A stretch of DNA of 43,788 nt from Fragilaria crotonensis (lineage: Eukaryota > Bacillariophyta > Fragilariophyceae > Fragilariales > Fragilariaceae), in the NCBI GenBank assembly GCA_022925895.1, contig JAKSYS010000527.1, forward strand, positions 1-43,788. The letters are read 5' to 3'. Positions 1-9,570 of this stretch are shown piece after piece. The stretch's first letter is position 1; every line of letters begins with the position of its first letter. Position numbers and translations under genes: made by a program. A model generated the notes under the pieces. That model was not told the origin of the DNA. It saw only the letters and a program-made list of their open reading frames with translations, and ran no database searches.

Positions 1-19
1 AGACAGCTCCTTCTGATAA

Positions 20-367
20 TGTATTGGAGGTCCCGGTCGCATCAAGAAATCTCCTGCCGCACGCAAACACCGGCGTGACAACAGCCGAGACTACAATGCT
101 GTTCAACATCAACATCACAATCAGGGCACTCTTGTCGCGCCAAAGCGACATTTGGTGCAAGACCAGTATTTAGCCATGGCAGGTATGGATTTTGAAGAAG
201 TGTGCGTGTGGCGATCGCGCATGCCAGTTGAGGATATCAAGACATACGAGTGTGAAAGACTTATCTTCTTCAGTGATGTCAATATGAACGATTTTGGTGA
301 TGAGAAAAATGAGAGCAGTGTAACCTGTCCTCGTCGACGTATGGAGGCTGATACGGTACAAGTGTAA
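20..367 (+). CDS. Possible 3'-terminal exon of an unrecognised gene (partial)
   Basis: A frame with no stop runs from about position 20 to the TAA at 365-367 (about 115 codons). It has no convincing ATG near its start, so if real it is the last exon of a gene that begins left of the window; an AG at 28-29 could be its acceptor. The encoded stretch begins basic and His/Asn/Gln-rich and ends mixed and acidic, with no recognisable domain. A second frame is open from 3 to 176, so the frame choice is uncertain. Its end lies 48 bp from the end of the HSF gene on the other strand, a convergent arrangement typical of compact diatom genomes. No function is proposed. Confidence 0.3.
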   Translation, partial: CIGGPGRIKKSPAARKHRRDNSRDYNAVQHQHHNQGTLVAPKRHLVQDQYLAMAGMDFEEVCVWRSRMPVEDIKTYECERLIFFSDVNMNDFGDEKNESSVTCPRRRMEADTVQV

Positions 368-415
368 AGATAGGTGCACGCAGTAACGTTTTCAGAACAG
401 CATGTACTCTCGTAT

Positions 416-1558
416 CTACTCTGTTATCGTATCTAATAGGTTCGCTAAAGAATGGTCCGCTGCCAATGGGTTGACTGTCGTGGTAGTCATCTCGATGGGA
501 AGCTCACCAAGTCTGCAGCATACGATCGAATTCGTTTCTGATTCGTCATCAGATTCAACATCGACTTGGTTCGTGTTTTGAAACTGACACTGAATTGTGA
601 CCATAGGAGTCGATGGTATAGCCTGTGGCTCCGAGAACGCTGTCATCCACTCGGAGGTGTATGCTGGTAACTGCAACGATGATAGTGAGCTCTGATGGTT
701 CGGAAGCACTGTGCTGCCCTTCATTACAGAGGGCAAGTGACCAAAGCTGTACTGCTGTTTCAAGATGATGTTTTGCAGCTCGGATAAAACTGTGGGTAGC
801 CCATGCATCTGATTACTTGCAAGGGAGTGGTTCAAAATGATGCGATTGATGGCTTGAATTCGGTCGTCATCTGCCGTGTGGAGCGGGGCTGGCGAAGGAA
901 GAGAACCAAACAGTGGTATCCCCTCCATCGGTAGTTGATGAATGGTCGATGTGTTCTTTGCCGTAACTCCATCGTCTTCCTGCACGTCAGTGAGTATTGG
1001 AGGCATGACATAAAACTGTGGTTCCGTATCCGGAGAACTTGGTTTTCTCACGCCCGTGCCCTTGATTTTGAGTCGCTGAATGCGAAGGGCGAGAAATTTC
1101 TTTCCGCGGAGAAAGAACTCATGATAATATCCGCCTCTGTCTGGTCCTGAGGTTAATCGGTTGAATCCATATAAGTTGAGCTGGCGTTGGAAACTTGGAA
1201 ATTTGGTCTGTTTGAAGTAATGTGGCATGATCACATCGACGAATTGCTGCTGATTGTGGACCACAAAACATCGCCCATGGGGTTGCCATGAAACAACGTG
1301 TGAAAGTCCATCTTGTTCAATATGATCCAACATTTCATGCAACTTGACAGGAAAGGGAACAGCCATCACCCCTTTTGGGTTGCGATTATTTGGGTAGGAA
1401 ACATCAAGAGAGCCCATGAATTCATTTGAACGCAACGCGAATAAGTCGTTCTTTTCGTTCCCGTAGTCAATGTAGTTGTGAACAACTTCGTCTCCATACA
1501 TCTCAGTATCGGTGCGATTTCTTTCCATGATATCGAATACGTTGTCCAGTGAGATCAT
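416..1558 (-). CDS. Heat shock transcription factor (HSF-type DNA-binding domain)
   Basis: Encodes 380 aa in one exon. Residues about 69-160 form a full HSF DNA-binding domain: FPVKLHEMLD at 69-78, VSWQPHGR at 89-96, the recognition-helix stretch from IMPHYFKQTK through SFQRQLNLYGF at about 109-132, and YYHEFFLRGK at 144-153. The WQPHGR and YYHE..LRG wording is typical of the greatly expanded diatom HSF family. The protein should act in the nucleus as a sequence-specific regulator of stress or other genes. A 68-residue N-terminal extension precedes the domain. The remainder (about 165-380) is low in order, with no clear HR-A/B heptad coiled coil after the domain, so the trimerisation mode is uncertain. 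The C-terminus (SLANLLDTITE) is acidic and hydrophobic and could be a short activation segment. The frame is intact. Target genes cannot be inferred. Confidence 0.94.
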   Translation of the reverse strand: MISLDNVFDIMERNRTDTEMYGDEVVHNYIDYGNEKNDLFALRSNEFMGSLDVSYPNNRNPKGVMAVPFPVKLHEMLDHIEQDGLSHVVSWQPHGRCFVVHNQQQFVDVIMPHYFKQTKFPSFQRQLNLYGFNRLTSGPDRGGYYHEFFLRGKKFLALRIQRLKIKGTGVRKPSSPDTEPQFYVMPPILTDVQEDDGVTAKNTSTIHQLPMEGIPLFGSLPSPAPLHTADDDRIQAINRIILNHSLASNQMHGLPTVLSELQNIILKQQYSFGHLPSVMKGSTVLPNHQSSLSSLQLPAYTSEWMTAFSEPQAIPSTPMVTIQCQFQNTNQVDVESDDESETNSIVCCRLGELPIEMTTTTVNPLAADHSLANLLDTITE

Positions 1559-2439
1559 GTCGATCCTTCAGGATGTGCAGTTGATTGCATTCAATCCTAG
1601 TTGGAGTGTGTTTTCAGCACTTACCCTCGATCACGCTTATATGCCCCGTTATTACCGGTACTTGTAGCGACTCCCTTCAAACTTCAAACGGCGAGTTGGT
1701 GTATCATCGAAGAAGTTCAACACCGTTCAATACTAGGTACGTCTGATCCGTATGATATGTACGTACATATAAGCGACATGGTCTCATGACTTCATCATCA
1801 ACGTAGGAACCTTTCTTCTTAATTGACGTGTCAATTTTACTTGAAGCTAGGGGAATGACCTATCAGGGAATCATGGCTACGAATGAAACATATTGGAGGG
1901 TCTACTTCGAAAACACTAATACTGTGAACACCATTCAAAGGTGCGTCTCGGGATGTCCCATATCTGCCTCGCGCATGTCCCTTCTCGCGTTTTGTTAAAA
2001 AGAGAGTTGATACTAAAATTGTGCTATTTGTTTAGCCTTAATCAACTTCTATTTTCTTTCACCGGTAGGATCCACTTTTTGTAGTAGGAACAACTTTTTT
2101 TAAATATGAAACATGAAAATGAATGTAAGTAAGTTTCTGTACCCGTGACCTTTCAGGCATACGGAACGAGTTCTCTTAAAAGACAAGGTTGAATGACATT
2201 CGATTAAATAACATCTGTCGCATTCGGTACAAAAGTACTACGTAGCCATAGTGAGCAAAGTACCGGTATTTCTATGTATGTGTTTCGAATCGTTGCTATG
2301 TCGTTTCTTCCTACCAGTCACAGTACACAGATAATGAATGTGACATGTTGAAGGTGAAGGATGAGGCATGATCACTTCGTAAGATACCCACACCGGAAAT
2401 GACTATATACTTGTGGTCGTCTACTTGAGTTTTAGAGGG
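1559..2439. other. Intergenic region upstream of the HSF gene
   Basis: About 880 bp with no supported gene. It must contain the HSF promoter at its left end, but I see no core element clear enough to annotate. Its right edge is the insertion boundary of the YR retrotransposon, where target sequence ending in AGAGG meets the element end GATTACAG. Confidence 0.5.
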
Positions 2440-2931
2440 ATTACAGTTAATCTGCCGACGAGAAAATGGGCCACAGAAAAATTTATTAACCTCAATAATC
2501 TTAGTGAAACTGACCGCACTCATCGCCGTCTGGAAGAGTAGACGGCTGCAATGATGCAGTCAGCAGGTGTCTCATAAGCGACGATGCACGGGTGATGCAT
2601 CGTCGCTCGCATAATGGGGGCACAGTAGCACGAATTAGTCAGTGCACAGTAGTGATACCTCCCCAGGTCATGCGTATCCGCATGGCTTCTTGTATTGACC
2701 AAGTCATAGTCTTGAAAGGGTTGTTCTCCTTTGTCCTGTCGTCTCTCTCCGCCTAGTCGGAACAAAGTCATCGGCCAAGGCGGTAAGTTCGGCAGAGAAG
2801 ATATACCTGTTCGAAGTGCAATTCCTTCATCTCGGAATTCCTTCGGTCGATCTTGACACAACTTAAATCAATCGCAGATGCAAGGCCACCGGCTTTGGGC
2901 TGGCGGTCTTGCATCTCGAAGACTAAAACCC
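2440..2931 (-). repeat. Split direct repeat B2 (3' end of YR element)
   Basis: A 492-bp copy of B1 at 3474-3967. The only difference noted by eye is a 2-bp indel in a GA run (GGAAGAGTAG here, GGAAGAGAGTAG in B1). It is the outer 3' end of the element; the flank to its left ends in TTTTAGAGG. A 47-bp spacer (2932-2978) separates it from A2. Small open frames inside it are not genes. Confidence 0.85.
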
Positions 2932-2978
2932 TGCATACGCCCAACGTAAGCAGAGAAAAGAAAGGGATGGTGGGTGGG

Positions 2979-3473
2979 GAAAAAGAAATTCCCTCAAGAA
3001 ATATACGACTTCAGGCCTTGGCTGAACGGTCCGAGGATGAAAGTCGATGCTTTCTTGATTTGTGAGAGAGATTCCTCTCTCTCACCGTGAAGAGACATTC
3101 TGTTGTTGACACCTGGTCAAGATGATGTCGTGGTGACCAGGCTGTAGGATCGGTAGCGGCAGCTACATCGGGTGTCATGGTGATCCGCGGTCTTCAATCA
3201 ATCAAGGACTCATCTGATGTGGTGAAGGTGATCGTGGGAGTGATGGATCATAAAACTCCGATGAAATGGCCGATCCGGATGAACGTCAAGTTTGGACATT
3301 GAAACACACTGCCAATCCAGTGTCGATGATTTTGAATCACGAAGCTTGATTGGGTACAGTAGCGAATTTGGTTAGTAACCGTAATATCAGAGGTGAATGA
3401 ATTTTTACGTAGTTACCAGTTCCTCGCTCTCTGCTTTAACTGTCATCCGACTTAACCTGGGGGTACGCAGAGG
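2979..3473 (-). repeat. Split direct repeat A2 of YR element
   Basis: 495 bp, same length as and apparently identical to A1 at 11944-12438. It abuts B1 directly at 3473/3474. This A2-B1 junction (CGCAGAGG then ATTACAG) is the sequence predicted for the closed circle formed from the element ends. Confidence 0.87.
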
Positions 3474-3967
3474 ATTACAGTTAATCTGCCGACGAGAAAA
3501 TGGGCCACAGAAAAATTTATTAACCTCAATAATCTTAGTGAAACTGACCGCACTCATCGCCGTCTGGAAGAGAGTAGACGGCTGCAATGATGCAGTCAGC
3601 AGGTGTCTCATAAGCGACGATGCACGGGTGATGCATCGTCGCTCGCATAATGGGGGCACAGTAGCACGAATTAGTCAGTGCACAGTAGTGATACCTCCCC
3701 AGGTCATGCGTATCCGCATGGCTTCTTGTATTGACCAAGTCATAGTCTTGAAAGGGTTGTTCTCCTTTGTCCTGTCGTCTCTCTCCGCCTAGTCGGAACA
3801 AAGTCATCGGCCAAGGCGGTAAGTTCGGCAGAGAAGATATACCTGTTCGAAGTGCAATTCCTTCATCTCGGAATTCCTTCGGTCGATCTTGACACAACTT
3901 AAATCAATCGCAGATGCAAGGCCACCGGCTTTGGGCTGGCGGTCTTGCATCTCGAAGACTAAAACCC
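3474..3967 (-). repeat. Split direct repeat B1 of YR element
   Basis: 494-bp copy of B2, lying between the YR ORF and A2. About 210 bp of non-repeated sequence (3968-4176) separates it from the YR stop codon. Confidence 0.86.
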
Positions 3968-4176
3968 CCATCACAGAGAACTCCCCGACCCTGCCTTTTA
4001 TGCAAGGAAAATTTTGCGTTGATTGCCAAGTAAACGACACCGAGAGACAAGTCCGATAGACGCATTCCGACTCTTGTGAAGGGCTCTTGCATAAGCTCCT
4101 TCCTGTCGACTGATAGAGTCCCGATTCTGGTTATCCTTCAGATTTGGAACTCAATCACGAGCTCGACAGCCTTCAG

Positions 4177-5751
4177 TTACATGGCATTCGTGTACCGAAT
4201 GAATGAATCCTTGACCATGTTGACGTCAACATAATGTTGATCGATGGCATGGGAAACTTTTCCGGTTCCTGCGGCCTCTTTCTTCTTCCACCGATTTACG
4301 ACATAGCGGTCGGCTTCCGAGACTTTCATTGCCACAGCCCTTGACTCTGAACCTCGCCTGAAGGATCGAAAGACGTTGTACTTGTCAACAAGAGTACTGG
4401 CGTCAACAATGTCACGACCGAATAAGTGTGGGTGATCCTCGTATATGTCGGTCAGCACGTCAAGAAAGAGTGCATTCATGTCAGCTGTGGAAGACTGGTA
4501 TCCATGAGGGTCCACAAACGCTGGTCCAGTGGACCTTCCCTTCGCTTTGTGAACCGCAATCACACGTGAAAGCCACAGCTTCACCTCGATTCCCGAACCT
4601 GTAGTCGCGCATGAGATCAGGAGGTGTTGCTTTGCGTGATGTTCGCCCTTAAAGCGCCCTAGTAGCGGAACGACAACCTCGTCCGATGCCGGATCGTGAA
4701 ACCTGAGGAGTCCCTCGAGGTCCGCCATCAGTCCTTCTGGACTCCTCAGAGAAAGCACGAAACAGATACAATAATAACCGCCTGCCATCACCCACGTATG
4801 TCGCTCTTCCACGGTGGGTGCAGCTCGAGCTCTTTCCTCGACTCGTTGTAACAGTAAATGAACAATCTGGATCCCGATGGCTTGATTTGGCCGCCAATCC
4901 TGGCCCATTCGTCTACAACACCCCAACATAAACCTTTGGAACCACAACGACCCGCAAGGATCAATGGCGAGGCGTTGGTATCCCGAACCCTTGTTGTCTG
5001 CGAGGACCAGCGGACTTGAGTTTGCGTCTCGAGCGGCCCTGATCTGGTTTGAATAACACGTGCGAAAACGTCTCACGGTGTCCCATTGTTTGTGATCCGT
5101 GGCGTACCTTCCACCCTCCCGAGACGACACCACAATCTGAAGTGCGACCTCGTATCCGCAGTGGTCGTGCGCCGGTAGGGGGCCTGGGGCGAGGTAGGGT
5201 CCGCTTAGCCCAAGTTGCTCTGAAATCTTCAAGCCCTCTCTAACTTTTCTCGTGTTTTGTTTTACAGTATCGGTGGCCCGGCTCCAAAAGGCATCCAGGT
5301 TCACTCGGCGTATGCACGCCAGGCTGAACATGTCCTTGGAATTTTGGTTGTTTGGCGGCCTCTCGTAAAGTTTGTGAAAGATGCAGGTATCGCACTCGAA
5401 CGACACCAATAGGTCATCGCCGTCTCTTGCTCGACAGAACTTTCCCGCATCGGATTTCTTAGGAAGCCAGCCTGACAGAAGTCTGTCCTCGTCGCCGTTT
5501 CCTGCTTGCGGGAGGTCACCCGTGGCCACAAAGAACTTGACCGATTCATCAAAGGAATAACAGCTGCCGCACCATGTGCTCTGGCATGGTCGAGAGGTCA
5601 CAACCGAGTGTCCAAAGTTTGCACAGAAGATCCCGTGTGCCCACTTCAGATTCCTCGAGCACTTTCCGCAACTCCCGACCCACTGCGAACATTTTGGGGG
5701 TGCCTTTGATCTGCCAAGGACGGACGCTGAGAAAGGGGAAAAGAATTCCAA
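4177..5751 (-). CDS. Tyrosine recombinase ORF of the YR retrotransposon
   Basis: 524-codon frame encoding the enzyme expected to insert the circular DNA copy. The N-terminal part has a Cys-rich motif (CQSTWCGSCY, about residues 57-66) and FECDTCIFHKL near 118-128, wording I associate with YR ORFs of protist elements. The catalytic C-terminal part shows LRSPEG (Arg near 336, box I), LLGRFKG near 364, SFRRGSESRA near 463-472 (second Arg) and a candidate nucleophile Tyr in HYVDV near 507. The classical His of H-x-x-R is not evident. The frame opens with TTG right after a stop and has no early ATG. It overlaps the end of the RT/RNase H frame by about 200 bp in the +1 frame, so expression by +1 frameshift or from an internal start is possible. 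Assignment as YR is confident; exact catalytic residues less so. Confidence 0.8.
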   Translation of the reverse strand: MEFFSPFSASVLGRSKAPPKCSQWVGSCGKCSRNLKWAHGIFCANFGHSVVTSRPCQSTWCGSCYSFDESVKFFVATGDLPQAGNGDEDRLLSGWLPKKSDAGKFCRARDGDDLLVSFECDTCIFHKLYERPPNNQNSKDMFSLACIRRVNLDAFWSRATDTVKQNTRKVREGLKISEQLGLSGPYLAPGPLPAHDHCGYEVALQIVVSSREGGRYATDHKQWDTVRRFRTCYSNQIRAARDANSSPLVLADNKGSGYQRLAIDPCGSLWFQRFMLGCCRRMGQDWRPNQAIGIQIVHLLLQRVEERARAAPTVEERHTWVMAGGYYCICFVLSLRSPEGLMADLEGLLRFHDPASDEVVVPLLGRFKGEHHAKQHLLISCATTGSGIEVKLWLSRVIAVHKAKGRSTGPAFVDPHGYQSSTADMNALFLDVLTDIYEDHPHLFGRDIVDASTLVDKYNVFRSFRRGSESRAVAMKVSEADRYVVNRWKKKEAAGTGKVSHAIDQHYVDVNMVKDSFIRYTNAM

Positions 5752-7318
5752 TTAGTAACGGTTCGTGCATACAACTAGTCCAGCAAGAGGAACCAACAGG
5801 CAATTCAAACACGAAGTCTGACGCTCGGTAAAGTTGCTTTGCCCATTGTGTTGTACACAGTCGGGGGCACACGATTATATGACAGTCGGTTTGCCGCTTG
5901 ATCCTTGCCTTCCTCAGTTCTGCGAGAGCGACCTCAGCCGCTATCGGGGGGGGAGACCAGATGTATGTCTCTCGGCCCTTCGCAAGCTTTGGCCTCTCGA
6001 ACCCGTCCCTTCCCGTTTCCCATCCTTCGATACCGTGCCCTGCTTCAAACCACCCCTTCTCGTCCAGCAGAACGGCGTCGTCGCCGCACCAGCTTCGAAT
6101 CCAGGGCACAAGATTCGTTGATCTGTCCACTGCGGAAATGTGGATGGGGATGTGAGCCACCATCGACTCTCCCGCCATAACTCCTTGACCGAGATAACCG
6201 CGAGAGACTCCATCAGTCCCCTGAGCAATCATTCTTGTACCCGAGACGTGGAATATGTGGATTTTCACGTCACTCCTGGTCATCAATCCTTGGAGCCGAA
6301 TGACTAGCCCCAAGAGCTTAGGCGACGATGATGTGCCCCGCGATGCACACGACTCTACAGTCGAATTATCCGTGAACATGTACACTTCCGACCCCTCAAG
6401 GTTTCCGGCCCTCGCTTCGTCTTCCAAGGCTTCAACCACATTGGTAAATTCTTTCCAGTTTGATGACTCGGGGCCCTCATCTGCGCCCCAAACACCGATC
6501 CTAAAATTGAATCCACTTCCGCACGTGAACGTCGCCCCGAGACCAGACCCCGAAGCGTCTCCGAACCCGTATACAACGGTCACCACGGTTCTCGATCGAA
6601 TGCTGACTTGCGGGGCCGACTTTCGTTCCATCATGAAACATAAAGCCGAGAGGTCGTGTATTAGACTTGGGCTTGCTCTTACGAGCAAGGGCGCTTCGGC
6701 GTCTTCTTGTCCTTTCAAGGCGAAGTCCAACTCTTCCTCCGAAATTCCTTCTCTTTCCGCTCTTGCGCACAAGATCATTCTCCATTTTTTCGCAGATAGC
6801 TTCCAGTCATTTTCATCTCTTCCCTCTCTCCAAGAGTTCAGAGTTAAGTATAACCCCTTTAGGTACGGAATCATCGTTTCGAATGTCATGGAGAGGTGGT
6901 TTAAGAAACCTGTTTCCTTCTCTAATGACCGACGATCCAGGAATGGGCGAGAGTCCGTGGTCGCTTTCAATTCTTTGAGACGCCTGCTAGTTATTTCTCT
7001 GCCCTTGTCCCATTTTTCCTGCGAGACCGATTTGGTGATGTGACTGGATCCTATCCTGAAGATTGTCCCTGTCCACGCGCCTGCGTTGGTCTGAGAAGGG
7101 GGGCGGAACTTCCGAGGAGCATTTTGCATTCCAAGGTACTGCATCCTGGAGGCAAACTGGTGATACACCTTCCAACAATTCGATTTAGAGTAGCCGGTGA
7201 TTCTCACGTCGTCTACGAACGTGACAACATCCCCTGCCACGTGACCTCCGCAAGTGCCGGCTTCTGGGTCACTCCTCCACTTCATGACTTTTGGATTTGA
7301 CGGATCATAGTTGGCCAT
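5549..7318 (-). CDS. Reverse transcriptase (YVDD-box part) and RNase H of the YR retrotransposon
   Basis: 589 codons continuing the RT from the previous frame. TFVDDVR at residues 33-39 is the catalytic RT motif C. An RNase H fold follows: GFGDASGSG at 251-259, Glu near 290 (KEFTN), FTDNSTVE at 315-322 and GTDGVSRG at 367-374, giving a D-E-D-D set. The C-terminal part has PWQIKGTP and a helical tail. The frame is in the -1 register relative to the upstream Pol frame and overlaps it by 37 bp (7282-7318), so the RT is split between motifs A/B and C. A one-base loss in a C/G run near 7318-7322 would explain this; a programmed -1 shift is possible but no canonical slippery heptamer is visible. 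An ATG at the start of this frame is probably incidental. Confidence 0.85.
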   Translation of the reverse strand: MANYDPSNPKVMKWRSDPEAGTCGGHVAGDVVTFVDDVRITGYSKSNCWKVYHQFASRMQYLGMQNAPRKFRPPSQTNAGAWTGTIFRIGSSHITKSVSQEKWDKGREITSRRLKELKATTDSRPFLDRRSLEKETGFLNHLSMTFETMIPYLKGLYLTLNSWREGRDENDWKLSAKKWRMILCARAEREGISEEELDFALKGQEDAEAPLLVRASPSLIHDLSALCFMMERKSAPQVSIRSRTVVTVVYGFGDASGSGLGATFTCGSGFNFRIGVWGADEGPESSNWKEFTNVVEALEDEARAGNLEGSEVYMFTDNSTVESCASRGTSSSPKLLGLVIRLQGLMTRSDVKIHIFHVSGTRMIAQGTDGVSRGYLGQGVMAGESMVAHIPIHISAVDRSTNLVPWIRSWCGDDAVLLDEKGWFEAGHGIEGWETGRDGFERPKLAKGRETYIWSPPPIAAEVALAELRKARIKRQTDCHIIVCPRLCTTQWAKQLYRASDFVFELPVGSSCWTSCMHEPLLIGILFPFLSVRPWQIKGTPKMFAVGRELRKVLEESEVGTRDLLCKLWTLGCDLSTMPEHMVRQLLFL

Positions 7319-9570
7319 ACCGGGAGATTCATGATCACTTTGTCATATCCCATGGGATTATCCAACCTTGAGGGGTTCCCACGAGCGAACTCTTCGCCCC
7401 AATAGTAATGTCGGATTGCCAGGTAGGGACTGGGTCTCATTCCCATAAAGAGCCGGGTCCATCGTAACTTTCTGGCATGTCCTGCCTTCTTTGTCCCTTT
7501 GATTTCCTTTGGCGCCACATTTGGTAGAAGCGGGGCCAGCGAGCCCAATTCCACTCCGGAGAAAGGACGAATGCGAGGGTCCATATGAAAGTTGTGGAAC
7601 ATTTCTCCGAAGTCCATATCGGCCATCCATGTTCCAAAGCTCATGGACATGGCCGCTGACCTTGCCGAAGGGAGAAAGAAGTTTGGGGCCCATAGTGTGG
7701 CATTGAGACCACTGGAGGTACCATCGAACACCACTCGAACGTCAGAATCACCCTTTGGAACCGCAAAGTAGTGAACGGTGTTTGTGACATGACCGGGTTC
7801 TAAATAGTCGCGCTTTACCATGGTGTCCAATTTCGAAGCCACGAGCCCTTGTTGGGATTGAGGGAGTGGCGCCGTTTGTCGGCGTTGGCTTGGCAGAGCC
7901 GCTGCCACAAAAATCTTGATCCCATCTCGAGAAGCCCGAATTTGTTCTTGGCCATTCCAGCGCCAAAAGAATAGGCTTGAGCCTCCCGTCCATTCCCACC
8001 ACGAGCTCGAAGAAACTTGGCGCAGGACGCGGAGACCGCACTGGACATCTTGGAGCAGTTGGGTGGAACGGACGTGGTGACGTCGATGTTTTACTGCAAT
8101 GGCCGCCCCCAGCTCAACATTCCCGGACCCGGGTGTTGTCACCCCCAACCCCATTATGTGAGATCCCGCACAGGCGCTCGGTGGAGGAGCGCTACGTTTA
8201 CGCTTGCCGAGCTGAAGGGCTGGAGATTCACCTCGCTCGTGAAACGAACGAGCATATCGCTGAACATCGCGTCTCCAAGACGCCCCATATTCCGCGACGA
8301 GATACTCGAAGAAAGACTTCGAGAGACGTCGAAACCATACACGAAGGCATAAGCGTTCGACGCCACGGATAGCCGTAATGTTAGCTTTCGGAAAGATCAA
8401 CAGAACCCGTTGATTCCATGGGAACTGCTCAATTGCTGCGTCATCCGACTTGACGGCTTTGTCAGCAATCAAGATGTTGGCCCATGACCCTGGAAGCCAC
8501 ATCTGTAAGTCGTCGAGCCATTCGGCGTCCAACGGGAGGGGCGAGGCGGTCTTGATTGCTAATTTCGGTCGAGACGAACGTGCCTGTTCATCCGTCTGAG
8601 GGGACCGAATAACTCTCAATGTAGCGTCGATAATGACCCGGAAGACCTGAATAGGCACAATTTTTGTGGCAAAATCGTCTTTCCACTGAACAAAAGACGG
8701 CAAATCAAACGCCTGAGCGAATTCCTCATCCGAAAGTTTTCGGATTCCCCAGCCGGATCTTGAGAAGCAAGACTCATACAGTACTGGTTGCTTCATGTGT
8801 TGAACCGAAAGCCGATGCCCCAGGAGGTAATGAGGCTCCGGATGAGGGACTGAACACGGTGTGGGACGAATTGAGAATTTCACGATGTGTGAAATGACTC
8901 GCTGGAGGGGATCAGTCTCAATTTTCAAGGAATCGAGGTGACCCTGACCGAACACTCCTCTGGCTGTTGTAGACCCGCCCACCGTTTCGTGGGAAACACT
9001 GAACCACCGATGTTTGATAGTATCGGGTGGCCGTCGCCGGCCGCAACGCTCCGCCCACACCACCCTAGGCACGCCTTCCGGTAGCGATACCATTTCCAAA
9101 AACTTCCGAGAGCCGCTCAAAAACCACACATTGATGGCATCCGAATGTTTTACATCCGAAAGAGAAGTCACGATTCTGAGCCGTTCCTTGGTGTGTGACC
9201 ACGTTGAAGTATAGTACTGGCGAAGACGGAGTTCGTCGGTGTCCAAGATATAGATGTCTTTCCAATCAGAAGGTCGAATAGCCCACAACCATGCTGGGAC
9301 GTCTTCGAACATTACGCCACAGCATAAAGGTTCCGAACGCCCCTGAAAACCTCTCTTTACAAGTTTGAGCGGTCGATATTCTTTCGGAGGCTCCGAGCGA
9401 GATTGAACAGGAGTTCCGAGCTTGGTAGGGGTTGATGATGCTGCACTCAGGATGTCAGGAGAGGTCAAGAAACGAGGAAGAATGGTAATTTTGGTAGAAT
9501 CCTCGATGCTACTAGCATTACCCTGGTGTGGCGAATTGCCATCCGAGGTCTCCTCCTCGTTTCCTAACCG
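7282..9570 (-). CDS. Pol N-terminal domain and reverse transcriptase fingers/palm of the YR retrotransposon
   Basis: Open from directly after the Gag stop (9571-9573) to a stop at 7282, in the same frame as Gag, with no ATG until about 50 codons past position 9468. It is therefore best read as a Gag-Pol extension by readthrough. The first roughly 400 residues are an unrecognised domain; RKLSDEEFAQAFDLP in it resembles a conserved stretch found ahead of RT in related protist elements, and loosely a motif of cytosine-C5 methyltransferases. The C-terminal 200 residues are RT: KRDYLEPG, VRVVFDGTSSGLN and motif A ADMDFGEMFHNF (about residue 616 counted from 9468), then RWTRLFMGMRPSPY (motif B region). 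The VDD motif lies in the next frame. Confidence 0.82.
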   Translation of the reverse strand, partial: RLGNEEETSDGNSPHQGNASSIEDSTKITILPRFLTSPDILSAASSTPTKLGTPVQSRSEPPKEYRPLKLVKRGFQGRSEPLCCGVMFEDVPAWLWAIRPSDWKDIYILDTDELRLRQYYTSTWSHTKERLRIVTSLSDVKHSDAINVWFLSGSRKFLEMVSLPEGVPRVVWAERCGRRRPPDTIKHRWFSVSHETVGGSTTARGVFGQGHLDSLKIETDPLQRVISHIVKFSIRPTPCSVPHPEPHYLLGHRLSVQHMKQPVLYESCFSRSGWGIRKLSDEEFAQAFDLPSFVQWKDDFATKIVPIQVFRVIIDATLRVIRSPQTDEQARSSRPKLAIKTASPLPLDAEWLDDLQMWLPGSWANILIADKAVKSDDAAIEQFPWNQRVLLIFPKANITAIRGVERLCLRVWFRRLSKSFFEYLVAEYGASWRRDVQRYARSFHERGESPALQLGKRKRSAPPPSACAGSHIMGLGVTTPGSGNVELGAAIAVKHRRHHVRSTQLLQDVQCGLRVLRQVSSSSWWEWTGGSSLFFWRWNGQEQIRASRDGIKIFVAAALPSQRRQTAPLPQSQQGLVASKLDTMVKRDYLEPGHVTNTVHYFAVPKGDSDVRVVFDGTSSGLNATLWAPNFFLPSARSAAMSMSFGTWMADMDFGEMFHNFHMDPRIRPFSGVELGSLAPLLPNVAPKEIKGTKKAGHARKLRWTRLFMGMRPSPYLAIRHYYWGEEFARGNPSRLDNPMGYDKVIMNLPVWPTMIRQIQKS

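Noticed and set aside
2311-4040. Short minus- and plus-strand open frames in 2311-4040
   Set aside because: They lie in the B and A repeats of the YR element, recur in both copies by duplication and have no domain.
5834-7043. Plus-strand open frames of 85-262 codons within 5.8-7.0 kb
   Set aside because: They are antisense to the RNase H/YR coding frames and have compositions expected of shadows.
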